64,000 nucleotides of DNA from JAKACA01 sp963735115 (lineage in GTDB: Bacteria; Actinomycetota; Acidimicrobiia; Acidimicrobiales; Bog-793). The DNA is taken from positions 1-64,000 of the forward strand of contig CAVTJR010000001.1 of NCBI GenBank assembly GCA_963735115.1, given 5' to 3'. A program made the position numbers and the translations under genes. The notes beneath the pieces were generated by a model. That model was not told where the DNA came from, searched no databases, and saw nothing but the letters and a program-made list of their open reading frames with translations. Shown here in pieces: positions 24,030 through 34,100 of the stretch (position 1 is its first letter; each line of letters begins with the position of its first letter).

Positions 24030-25693
24030 CACTCCTGCTCCTCACGCGGGTTCGTTCGCTCTGGCGATGGTGGGGCGCTCCGATTGGGCAGCACCACGAC
24101 GACAACGATGGCAGCTAGGCCGACGACGATGGCGCCCACCGTCATGGCGAGGTCCAAGCCGCTCATGAACGAACGTCGGGCGAGCTCGCCGAGGGCGGCG
24201 CCGAGTGCCCCGCCGACGTGCTGGGCGACGCCGAGGGCTCCACCGAGCGAGCCGGTGATCAGGCTGAGTATCGACTTCGGGATCGTGTAGTGAGCCAGCA
24301 CGGGAGCCATCCGGTCCTGGTAACGGGTGTTGAGAAGGCTGCCGAGGACGGCGACCCCGAGGGCGCCCCCCGTCTGGAGGGCGGCGCTGTTCGTGGCGGA
24401 GCCGACGCCTGCCTGCTCGCGCGGCAGGGACCCCATCACCGACTCGGTGCAGGGGGCAAAGGCAAAGCCGACGCCGGTACCCATCAGGATAAATGCGGGC
24501 AGAGCTTCCATGTAGGTGCCGTGAACCGTCACTCGCGAGATGAGGCCGAGCCCGACGGCGATCAGCGACATGCCGACGAAGACGACGGGCTTGGTGCCGA
24601 CGCGACGGACCACCAGGACAGAGAGGGGGGCGGCTACAAGAAGGACGGCGGCGATGGGGGCGATGCGCAGCCCTGTCTGCAGCGGGCTGTAGCCGAGCGA
24701 GAACTGCAGGTACTGCGTCAGCATGAACAGAGCGCCCATGAGGGCGAAGATGACGAGGCCCATCGCCCCGATCGCTGCCGAGAAACGCCGTGACCGGAAG
24801 AACGAGAGCTCGAGCATCGGATGAGTCGATCGCCGCTCCCACCGGCCGAAGGCCGTGAGCACGACGGCGGCGCCGGCGATGGCGCCGAGGACGAGCGGCG
24901 ACGTCCACGTCCGGTTGGAGGCTTCGATGATCCCCCAGAGGAGCAAGCCCATGCCCACGACGGAGAGGGCGGCCCCTACGGGATCGGGCCGCTTGCTGGC
25001 GAGGTTCTTCGAGTTCGGCACGAGCCAGAGCGTCGCCAGCAACCCGACGATGGCGATGGGCACGTTGATGAGGAAGACCGAGCCCCACCAGTAGTGGGCG
25101 AGCAGCCAACCGCCCACCACCGGTCCGATCGCCACCCCCAGCCCGGTCGTGCCCGACCAGATGCCGATCGCCTGCGCCCTCTCTCGCTCACCGGTGAAGA
25201 CGTTGGCGAGAATCGACAGCGTGGAGGGCATGATGCCGGCAGCGCCGACGCCCATGAAGGCACGGGCGGCGATGAGGTGATCAGGCGTCCCGGAGAAGGC
25301 GGACGCCGCCGATCCGAGGGCGAACAACGTCAGGCCGCCCACGAGGACCCATTTGCGACCCAGGCGGTCACCGATACTGCCGCCGACGAGGAGCAGGCCA
25401 GCAAAGACGATGGCGTAGGCATCGACGATCCACTGCAGCTGGGTCGATGACGCGTGCATGGCGCGCACCATGACCGGCAGGGCCACGTTCAAGATGGTGT
25501 TGTCGAGGCTGACGATGAGAAGGCTCACGCAGAGCACCGCGAGCACGGGCCCGCCGTGCGGGGGTCGGGAAGGCTGCTCGGCTGCCAGGTCGCCGACCGA
25601 CGTAGCAGACGACACGGGGATCCCCTCGCCTGCCGCTCGCTCGCTCAGACCGGCCAACGTCTGCCCGGTCTCAACGGTCGGCGGTCTCCGCAT
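24029..25693 (-). CDS. DHA2-type (EmrB/QacA) MFS efflux pump
   Basis: Drug:H+ antiporter of 554 residues with 14 predicted transmembrane helices. Motif signs include SLDNTILNVALPVM (first helix, motif D1), GGSIGDRLGRKWVLVGG (motif A), QLQWIVDAYAI-type sequence, and GVAIGPVVGGWLLAHYWWGS (motif C, antiporter). A hydrophilic ~45-residue N-terminus precedes helix 1. ATG at 25693 has GAGGAGG upstream. It exports hydrophobic or cationic drugs in relatives; the substrate is unknown. Translationally coupled to the downstream adenosine-specific kinase gene. Confidence 0.88.
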   Translation of the reverse strand: MRRPPTVETGQTLAGLSERAAGEGIPVSSATSVGDLAAEQPSRPPHGGPVLAVLCVSLLIVSLDNTILNVALPVMVRAMHASSTQLQWIVDAYAIVFAGLLLVGGSIGDRLGRKWVLVGGLTLFALGSAASAFSGTPDHLIAARAFMGVGAAGIMPSTLSILANVFTGERERAQAIGIWSGTTGLGVAIGPVVGGWLLAHYWWGSVFLINVPIAIVGLLATLWLVPNSKNLASKRPDPVGAALSVVGMGLLLWGIIEASNRTWTSPLVLGAIAGAAVVLTAFGRWERRSTHPMLELSFFRSRRFSAAIGAMGLVIFALMGALFMLTQYLQFSLGYSPLQTGLRIAPIAAVLLVAAPLSVLVVRRVGTKPVVFVGMSLIAVGLGLISRVTVHGTYMEALPAFILMGTGVGFAFAPCTESVMGSLPREQAGVGSATNSAALQTGGALGVAVLGSLLNTRYQDRMAPVLAHYTIPKSILSLITGSLGGALGVAQHVGGALGAALGELARRSFMSGLDLAMTVGAIVVGLAAIVVVVVLPNRSAPPSPERTNPREEQE

Positions 25694-25763
25694 CGCGCTG
25701 CCTCCTCAACACCTGCGCCGGAATCCGACGGATGCGAACAGGTGACGAGACTGCCGTGCCTCG

Positions 25764-26276
25764 TTACTGCCCGTCTGGAAGCAGGTGGGCCACGGCGACG
25801 ATCACGTCCCGTGCGGACACCATGCCGATCACGTCACCGCCTTGGCGCACCGGAAGATGACGAACGCCGTCATTGGCCATGATCCTGATGGCGTCCGCCA
25901 CCGTGTCGGTGGCATCGAGCGAGAGGAGCTCACCCGATGACACGTCGGCCGCCCACACGTTGTCGGCATTGGCGTCGAGCGCGAGGGCATTGACGATGTC
26001 GTGCTCGGTCACGATGCTGGAGGGACCCTCTGGGCTGAGGAGCACGAGGGCACCGACTTCGTCGGCCGACATGGTCTCGGCGACGGAGCGCAAGGACATC
26101 TCGGGATCACCGAACACAGGAGGTGCCGTCATCACGTGGGTGACTGGGCAGCCGAGACCGCAGATGTGTCGGGCCTCGTCGGGCATCTCGCCTGCGAGAA
26201 CCTTCTGCCGTTCCCTCTCCTGCGCGGTGATCATGTGATAACTCTGCGCCTCGGCCGACGGTGCGGCTAGGGGCAT
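25764..26276 (-). CDS. CBS-domain pair protein
   Basis: Protein of 170 residues made of two CBS motifs: the first around SLRSVAETMSADEVGALVLL...GPSSIVTEHDIVNAL, the second around VADAIRIMANDGVRHLPVRQ and VIGMVSARDVIVAVAHLL. CBS pairs bind adenine nucleotides and sense energy state. An N-terminal extension has Cys residues (HICGLGCPVTHVM). ATG at 26276 is used; 26234 is an alternative. Followed downstream by the efflux gene and preceded by a USP gene, both on the same strand. Confidence 0.85.
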   Translation of the reverse strand: MPLAAPSAEAQSYHMITAQERERQKVLAGEMPDEARHICGLGCPVTHVMTAPPVFGDPEMSLRSVAETMSADEVGALVLLSPEGPSSIVTEHDIVNALALDANADNVWAADVSSGELLSLDATDTVADAIRIMANDGVRHLPVRQGGDVIGMVSARDVIVAVAHLLPDGQ

Positions 26277-26360
26277 AGGTCCCTGCTTTCCTCCTCGCCG
26301 AGACGGCGGTGGTGGTCGCTGTGGGCGCCCTCGGGGCGCTGGCCGCCTGCGGCGAGACGA

Positions 26361-26795
26361 TCAGACCGTGTGAACGACGAGGACGTCGCAGTTGGCGTCC
26401 TGGGTGACCGTGTTGGGGACGCTTCCGCGGATCCTCCGCTCGATGCCTTTCGAGCCCACCACGATCAGGTGAGCGTCCAGCCGCTCTGCGGTGCCCAGGA
26501 TGGCCGCCGCAGGCTCACTCTCGAGGGCGTGCGTCTCGGCGCTGACGCCGGCCTCCTGCGCAAGGAGCACAGCGGCTTTCAGTGTTGCCTGAGCCTCACC
26601 GTCGGCGCTGAGCGCCCATCGGAACTCTTCAGGGATCATGGCTCGGTCCGATTCCAGCCGCCCGATGGACTTCGGCCGATACGCCGTGACGATGTGCAGG
26701 CTGTCCCCCGTCAGCGAGGCCAGCTCGACGGCGCGCGCGACGGCTTTGGTAGCCGTCGGCGATCCGTCGGTCCCGACGACGATTCTCTCGAACAT
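26361..26795 (-). CDS. Universal stress protein (UspA family)
   Basis: Single-domain USP of 144 residues: N-terminal FERIVVGTDGSPTATKAVAR, and the C-terminal nucleotide-binding loop HLIVVGSKGIERRIRGSVPN with GxxG then GS, in the shortened spacing common in actinobacteria. It probably binds ATP and is induced under stress or hypoxia. No promoter motif is recognisable. Adjacent to the CBS-domain gene, a frequent functional pairing. Confidence 0.88.
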   Translation of the reverse strand: MFERIVVGTDGSPTATKAVARAVELASLTGDSLHIVTAYRPKSIGRLESDRAMIPEEFRWALSADGEAQATLKAAVLLAQEAGVSAETHALESEPAAAILGTAERLDAHLIVVGSKGIERRIRGSVPNTVTQDANCDVLVVHTV

Positions 26796-26999
26796 GGCAC
26801 CCCTTCGTCATCGCTGAGCCACACTCCGCTGAGGGAGATCAGCGTATTGGACGCTCGGCGGCCGGTCCAAGTGGGCTTCTCGCAGGCGCTGGAGGAGCCG
26901 TGTTCGGGGCCTACGGGGTTTCGACGTATCATTTCGGGCGCAGCCCCCGATACTCAAGCGGGGGGTGCCGCAAGAGACAGGCGGGCGAGGCAAGAACGC

Positions 27000-27240
27000 A
27001 TGAGGGCGAAATTCCGCGGCGTGACAGGGCCTCGAGTGAGTTCCTTGCTCGAGAACCAGCGACCGACTCGGTCCACGCGTGCACTCCAGTTTGATTCAGG
27101 AGGGTGCACGTGAACAGAGGATTCGTGACGGCCGCCTGTCCGCGGCAACGACTCGTATCGTCTTACGATCTTTGCGAGGCGTGGCCAGCGATGCTCGGCC
27201 CTAGACACAGACCGCGATGACGACGAGAAGTGGGGAACCA
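27000..27240 (+). repeat. Leader of first Ig-like gene, homologous to the leader of the second (copy 1)
   Basis: This stretch is clearly homologous to 30947-31189. Shared pieces include CGAGTGAGTTCC, ACGATCTTTGCGAG and GACGAGAAGTGGGGA at matching spacing. It includes a potential 37-codon leader peptide (27000-27113) starting MRAKFRGVTGPRVSS, similar to MRSKFRTVTGRRVSS in the second leader. The rest of the gap (26796-26999) holds nothing recognisable. Confidence 0.7.
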
Positions 27241-30200
27241 ATGAGGCAGCAGCACGGCCACGAATCGAGAAGCCAGCGCAGCGAGGCACCCTTGGCGCAC
27301 CTGCTGGCGGGCACGAGGCGGTCACCGCGTCGCCTGCTCTCGCTCGGCGCCATGAGAGCCGCCACCGTGGCGGCTGCCGCCATGCTCGTGGTCCTCCTCG
27401 GCATGCCGCAGATCGCATCCGCGACAGGCTCCGTTGTGAGCACGACAACCATCACGAGCACGACCCCCTCACCGGTGGTCGGCCAGCCCATCGAGGTCGA
27501 CGTGTCCGTCACGGGCGCCGACAGCGGCACGCCCACGGGCACGGTGGCGGTGTCAGACGGCGTTTCGGGGTCTTGCAACGCCGCCCTCAGCCCTGTCGCC
27601 GGCGGTTCCGCCGGCAGCTGCGACATCACCGAGACGGTGGCGGCCTCCTACAACTTCACGGCCAGCTACCCCGGGGACCCGACCTACATGGCGTCGTCGA
27701 CCTCGGCCCCCACGCCTGTCACCGTCGGCATGGACAACACTACGACGGCGATCACGAGCGTTTCCTCCAGTTCCGGGAGCTTCGATGGAGGTGACAACAT
27801 CACGGTGAACGTCAGCGTGACGGCCGACCCGCCTGGCAGCGGCGCACCGACGGGCATGGTGACGGTCTCAGACGGCGTTACCGGGACCTGCACCGTCCCC
27901 GCCCTGAGCGACGCTGCCGGCAGCTGCGTGCTCGTCGCTGAGCCCGCCGGAACATACACCTTGACGGCCACCTACGGCGGGGACTCGAACTACCTCGCCT
28001 CGCCCCCCTCGAGCGGCTTCAACATCTCCGTCGGCGAGGCGAACACCACGACGACAGCCATCATGATTCCGGAGCAGGTGCCTGAGGTCGGTAATCCCAT
28101 CACTGCCGACGTCACCGTCACCGGCACCTCGCCGACGGGCACGGCGACGATCACCGACGGCCTGCAGACCTGCACCGCCACCCTCATCAGCGGCAGCGGC
28201 AGTTGCGCGCTGACCGAGGCAGCCGCCGGCGACTACTACTTCACAGCGACCTACAACGGGGACTCGAGTAACAGCTCGTCGACGTCGGCACCCAGCTCCG
28301 AGATCGACGTCGAGAATGCCACCGAGACGGAGATCACCAGCTACCCCGCCACTGCAGTGGTCGGGCAACCCATCACCATCGGGGTCAGTGCCGTGGTGAT
28401 CGCCGGCGCCGGCACGCCGACGGGCACAGTGGTGGTCACCGACAGCTCTACCCCCACTCCTCAGACCTGCGACGCGATGCTCAGCGATGGCAGCGGTAGT
28501 TGCCAGATCATCGAGCTGACCACCGCAATCTATTACTTCACGGCGAGCTACCAGGGGGACCCGAACAACATCGCCTCGGGTCCCACGGCCGCCGTCGACG
28601 TCAGCGTCCTCCAGGACGCCACCACAGCGGCCATCACGAGCACGACCTCCAACCCGGTGGTCGGGCAGCCCATCTCCGTCGGTGTCAGCGTCACCGCGAG
28701 CTTGCCGGGCGGCGGCACGCCGACGGGCACCGTGACGGTCTCAGACGGCACGCAGACCTGCCCCGCCGCGCTCAGTGGTGGCATCGGTAGCTGCAACATC
28801 ACCGAGACCGCTGCGGGCCACTACACCTTCACGGCCACCTACGGCGGGGACACGAACTACCTCAGCTCGGCGCCTTCGACCGGCTTCGGGGTCACCGTGG
28901 GCGAAAACGCCACCACGACGGACATCACGAGCACGACCCCCAGCCCGGTGGTCGGCCAGCCCATCTCGGTCGGTGTCAGCGTGGCGGTCAACCCGCCGGG
29001 CAGTGGCACGCCGACGGGCTCGGCGACGGTTTCCGACGGCACACGCGACTGCACCGTCAGCGCCCTCAGCGGCGGCGCCGGCAGCTGCAGCATCGCCGAG
29101 CCGGCCGTCGGTGGCTACACGTTCACGGCCACCTACAACGGGGACTCGAACGACGACTCGGACACTTCGAGCGGGACCTCGGTGACCGTCTCGAAGGCGA
29201 CCTCCACCACCCGACTCACCCTCTCCGGCTCGAGCGCCACTTTCGGCGACGAGCAAGCCGAGCACCTTTCGGTCACGGTCTCACCGGAGTACGCCGGCAC
29301 CTCGCCGACGGGTTCGGTGACGGTGAAGGAATCCTCGACGACCCTGTGCCAGATCACCCTGGTGTCAGCAGCTGGCTCGTGCACGCTGTCACCTGCCCAG
29401 CTCGGAGCAGGCGCCTACGACCTCGTGGCCAGCTACGGCGGGGACTCGAACTTCGACACCTCGGCTTCTGGCGAGGGGGGCTTCACCGTCTCACCCGCCA
29501 CCTCCACGACGACCCTGGCCCTTTCGCCTACCAAGGTCACCTACGGCGACGAGCAGCTCGAGCACGTGTCGTTCACGGTTTCGCCCGAGTACGCCGGTTC
29601 TACGCCGACAGGGACGGTCACACTGAAGGAGTCCTCGACGACGCTGTGCGTGATCACATTGGCCTCCGGCAAGGGTTCATGCACGTTGTCGGCCACGAAA
29701 CTCGGCGCCGGCAGATACGACGTCGAGGCCACTTATGGAGGGGACGCGAACTTTGGGACCTCGGCCTCAGCCAAGGTGCACCTCACCATCGCAAAAGCGA
29801 CGTCGAGGACCGCCCTCACACTGTTCAAATCCAGGGCCATCTTCGGCCACGAACAGGTTGACCGCCTGTCGGTGACCGTCTCGCCCCAGTACGCCGGCTC
29901 GACACCAACCGGGAAGGTCACGCTCAAGGAGTCCAAGACGACCTTGTGCGTCATCAACCTTTCGAAGAAGCACTGGTGCACGCTGTCGGCCGCCAGATTT
30001 GGCCCCGCAACGTACCTCCTCGTCGCCAGCTATGCCGGCGACTCGAACTTCGATGCCTCGGCCTCCGGCAAGGTAAGCCTCAGTGTGGAAAAGGAGAATT
30101 CTCGCATCTCCCTCAGGCTGTCAACCTCCAAGGTGACCCACGGCAAGGAACACGTCGAGCAGGCGTCGGTCGTCGTCTCGCCCGAGTTCACCGGCCCGAA

Positions 30201-30700
30201 GCCGACGGGGACGGTCATGCTGATGGAGTCCAAAACGACGCTGTGCAAGTTCAAGCTGTCGTCGGGCAAGGGCGCCTGCAGGCTGTCGGCCGCGCAGCTC
30301 GCCGGAGGTAAATACCACCTTGTCGCCGTCTACGGTGGCAACTCGGACCTCAACGGATTCCGTCTCCGCCAGCGTGACCCTGACCGTCTCAGAGGGCGGC
30401 TCGAAGACGTCGCTCGCGCTGTCCACGTCCCAGATCAGCTACGGCAACGAGCAGGTCGAGCACATCTCGGTCTCCGTCTCGGCTGTCGGCGCCGTCCCAG
30501 CTCCCACGGGGACGGTCAAGGTGAAGGAGTCCACGACAACGCTCTGCGTGATCAAACTGTCGTCGGGCAAGGGCTCCTGCACGCTGTCGTCCCAGCAACT
30601 GGCGGCTGGTACTTACCACCTCGTGGCCGTCTATAGCGGCAACCTGACTGGATCGACGTCGGCCACAGAGACGCTCACGGTCGCCGTGGCGCGATTGTGA
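27241..30700 (+). pseudogene. Secreted bacterial Ig-like repeat protein, about 11 domains, frameshifted near 30350
   Basis: A long conserved n-region leads to a signal peptide (AATVAAAAMLVVLLGMPQIA, cleavage after ASA). About eleven Ig-like (Big_3/Ig-like group) domains follow. The first six have TTTITSTTPSPVVGQPI-type starts; the later ones have LSTSKVTYGDEQ-type starts and SPEYAGSTPTGTVTLKESST. Each has a cysteine pair. Near 30351 one surplus base shifts the frame: the original frame stops at 30636 in nonsense, while the other frame continues a last domain to a TGA at 30700. Start ATG at 27241 follows GTGGGGAA; 27217 is an alternative. No wall anchor is seen. The role is probably adhesion or surface structure. 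Confidence 0.75.
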
Positions 30701-30946
30701 GGAGATGTTCCACTCGAGGCGCGTTGAACCCGAGACTCCCTGCCCTCGCCACTCCCAGCCGATTGCGTGTGGCGGACTTCGTTTGGGGCCAGCGTAAGGA
30801 GACATGATTCGACCTGCTCGTGGTGATTGAGTCAAGTCCGAGGCAGTTTGCACCGATATCTAGATGGGTCCGATGCGACCTTTGGCTGTAGCGCGCAACT
30901 GGCTCAGACGACAGGAGCGAACGGCAAGGACGGGAGCGAAGGGGAC

Positions 30947-31189
30947 ATGAGGAGCAAGTTCCGCACAGTGACGGGGCGTCGAGTGAGTTCCTCGCTCCTG
31001 AACGAGCTACTCAGACCTCGCTTGCGCTCTTACCGGCTCCACCCCGTGCCCATGAACACCGGATTCGTGGCGCTGCCCCTTGCTGTGCGGAGCAGCCGTC
31101 AAGAGATGCTCGCACGATCTTTGCGAGACGGAGCCGGCCATGTCCGGCCCTAGCCACTGACCGCGATCATGACGAGAAGTGGGGATCCG
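30947..31189 (+). repeat. Leader of second Ig-like gene (copy 2)
   Basis: Second copy of the duplicated leader described at 27000-27240. It contains a potential 68-codon leader peptide (30947-31153) whose N-terminus matches that of the first. The gene-distal part, 30701-30946, has no recognisable feature. Both leaders end in the same ribosome-binding stretch (AGTGGGGA) before ATG AGG CAG CAG. Confidence 0.7.
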
Positions 31190-34100
31190 ATGAGGCAGCA
31201 GCACCGCCACGAATCGAGAGGCTATTGGGGCAAGGCACCCTTGGTGTCTCTGCTGGCGTGCACGAGGCGGTCACCGCGTCGCCTGCTCTCGCTCGGCGCC
31301 ATGAGAGCCGCCACCGTGGCGGCTGCCGCCATTCTGGTGGTCCTCCTCGGCATGCCGCAGATCGCATCCGCGACAGGCTCCACCGAGAGCACGACAACCA
31401 TCACGATCCCGACCGCCAGCCCCGTCGTCGGCCAGCCCATCGAGGTCGACGTGTCGGTCACGGGCGCCGACAGCGGCACGCCCACGGGCACGGTGGCGGT
31501 GTCAGACGGCGTTTCGGGGTCTTGCAACGCCACTCTGAGCGCTGTCGCCGGCGGTTCCGCCGGCAGTTGCGATATCACCGAGACGGTGGCGGCCTCCTAC
31601 AACTTCACGGCCAGCTACCCCGGGGACTCGACCTACATGTCGTCGTCGACCTCGGTCGGCACGCCTGTCACCGTCGGCATGGACAACACCACGACGGCGA
31701 TCACGAGCGTTTCCTCCAGTTCCGGGAGCTTCGCCGCAGATGACAACATCACGGTGAGCGTCAGCGTGACGGCCGACTCGCCCGGGGGCGGCACACCGAC
31801 GAACATGGTGTCGGTCTCAGACGGTGTTTCGGGGAGCTGCAACGTCACCCTCAGCGGAGGCGTCGGCAACTGCGTGCTCGACACAGAGCCGGCCGGGACG
31901 TACACCTTGACAGCCACCTACGGCGGGGACTCGAACTACCTCGCCTCGCCCCCCTCGAGCGGCTTCAACATCTCCGTCGGCGAGGCGAACACCACGACGA
32001 CGGCCATCACGACAGGGGTCGCATCGCTCGACCAGCCCATCACTGCCAACGTCACCGTCACCGGCACCGGCTCACCGACGGGCACGGTGACGGTCACCGA
32101 CGGCCTGCAGACCTGCCCCGTCACCCTCAGCGGTGGCACCGGCAGCTGCCAACTCACCGAGGCCGCCCTCGGCGACTACACGTTCGTCGCCACCTACAAC
32201 GGGGACTCCCTTGACAGCTCGTCTACGTCGAGCGTCCCTGTCGACGTCTTGAACAGCACCACAACGACGATGACGAGCCCGAGCAACGGCTCCACTGCGG
32301 TCGTCGGCCAACCCATCACCTTCGATGTCGGTGCCACGGTGAACTCGCCGGGCACCGGCACGCCGACGGGTCAGGTGGCGGTCACCGACGGCACGCAAAC
32401 GTGCAACGCGACCCTCACCGGTGGCATCGGAAGCTGCAACATCGCCGAGCCGGCGGTCGGCGACTACTACTTGACGGCGACCTACAAGGGGGACGCGAAC
32501 GACGACAGCTCGGACCCGACGGCCCCCGTCGAGGTCACTGTCGGCGCTGCCTCCAGCGCCACGACCATCAGTTCCACGACATCCAACCCGGCGGCGGGCC
32601 AGCCGATCACCGTTGACGTACAGGTCGCTGGGGAGTTCACCGGCCCCGGCGTGGCCGCCCCATCCGGCACCGTCACCGTCTCGGACGGAACGCAGCACTG
32701 CCATGCAGTGTTGTCGGGCTCGGACGGCACGGCTACGGGCTCCTGCCCCGTCACCGAGGACGCCGCCGGTCCGTACTCCTTCACGGCCTCCTTCCCCGGA
32801 GACGGGAACTTCGACTCCTCCGACACCTCGAGCCCGACACCGGTCACTGTCGGCGCTGCTTCCAGCGCCACGAGCATCACCGGTATCACGCCAAGCCCGG
32901 TGGTAGGTCAGCCGATCACCGTTGACGTGCAGGTCGCTGGGGAGTTCACCGGCCCCGGCGTGGCCGCCCCATCCGGCACCGTCACCGTCTCGGACGGAAC
33001 GCAGCACTGCGATGCAGTGTTGTCGGGCTCGGACGGCACGGCCACCGGCTCCTGCCCCATCACCGAGGACGCCGCCGGTCCGTACTCCCTTACCGCCTCC
33101 TACCCAGGAGACGGGAACTTCGACTCCTCCGACACCTCGAGCGCGACAGGGGTCACTGTCGGGGAGGCCTCCAGCGCCACGACCATCACCGGTATCACTC
33201 CAAGCCCGGTCGTGGGCCAGCCGATCACCGTTGACGTACAGGTCGCTGGGGAGTCCACCGGCCCCGGCGTGGCCGCCCCCTCCGGCTCCGTCACCGTCTC
33301 GGACGGAACGCAGCACTGCGATGCAGTGTTGTCGGGCTCGGACGGCACGGCCACGGGCTCCTGCGCCGTCACGGCGGAAACAGCCGGTCTGCACTCCTTC
33401 ACGGCCTCCTTCCCCGGAGACGGGAACTTCGACTCCTCCGACACCTCGAGCCCGACAGCGGTCAGTGTCGGCCCTGCCCCGAGCGCCACGACGATCACCG
33501 GTATCACTCCAAGCCCGCTGGTGGGCCAGCCGATCACCGTTGACGTACAGGTCGCTGGGGAGTTCACCGGCCCCGGTGTGGCCGCCCCATCCGGCTCCGT
33601 CACCGTCTCGGACGGCCCGCAGCACTGCGATGCGTCGTTGTCGGGCTCGGACGGCACGGCCACCGGCTCCTGCGCCGTCACGGCGGAAGCAGCCGGTCTG
33701 CACTCCTTCACCGCCGCCTACCCCGGAGACGGGAACTTCGACTCCGACACCTCGAGCCCGACAGCGGTCAGTGTCGGCGCTGCCTCCAGCGCCACGACCA
33801 TCACCGGTATCACTCCAAGCCCGGTGGTGGGCCAGCCGATCACCGTTGACGTACAAGTCGCCGGGGAGTTCACCGGCCCCGGCGTGGCGGCCCCATCCGG
33901 CTCCGTCACCGTCTCCGACGGCACGCAGCACTGCGATGCATCCTTGTCGGGCTCGGACGGCACAGCCACGGGCTTCTGCCTCATCACCGAGGACGCGGCC
34001 GGTCCGTACTCCCTCACCGCCTCCTACCCCGGAGACGGGAACTTCGACTCCGACACCTCGAGCCCGACAGGGGTCACTGTCGGCGAGGCGTCGAGCGCCA

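Noticed and set aside
26796..27240. c-di-GMP (GEMM) riboswitch before the Ig-like genes, suggested by the RsiG-like gene in the window.
   Set aside because: No recognisable GEMM core or tetraloop-receptor sequence in either leader.
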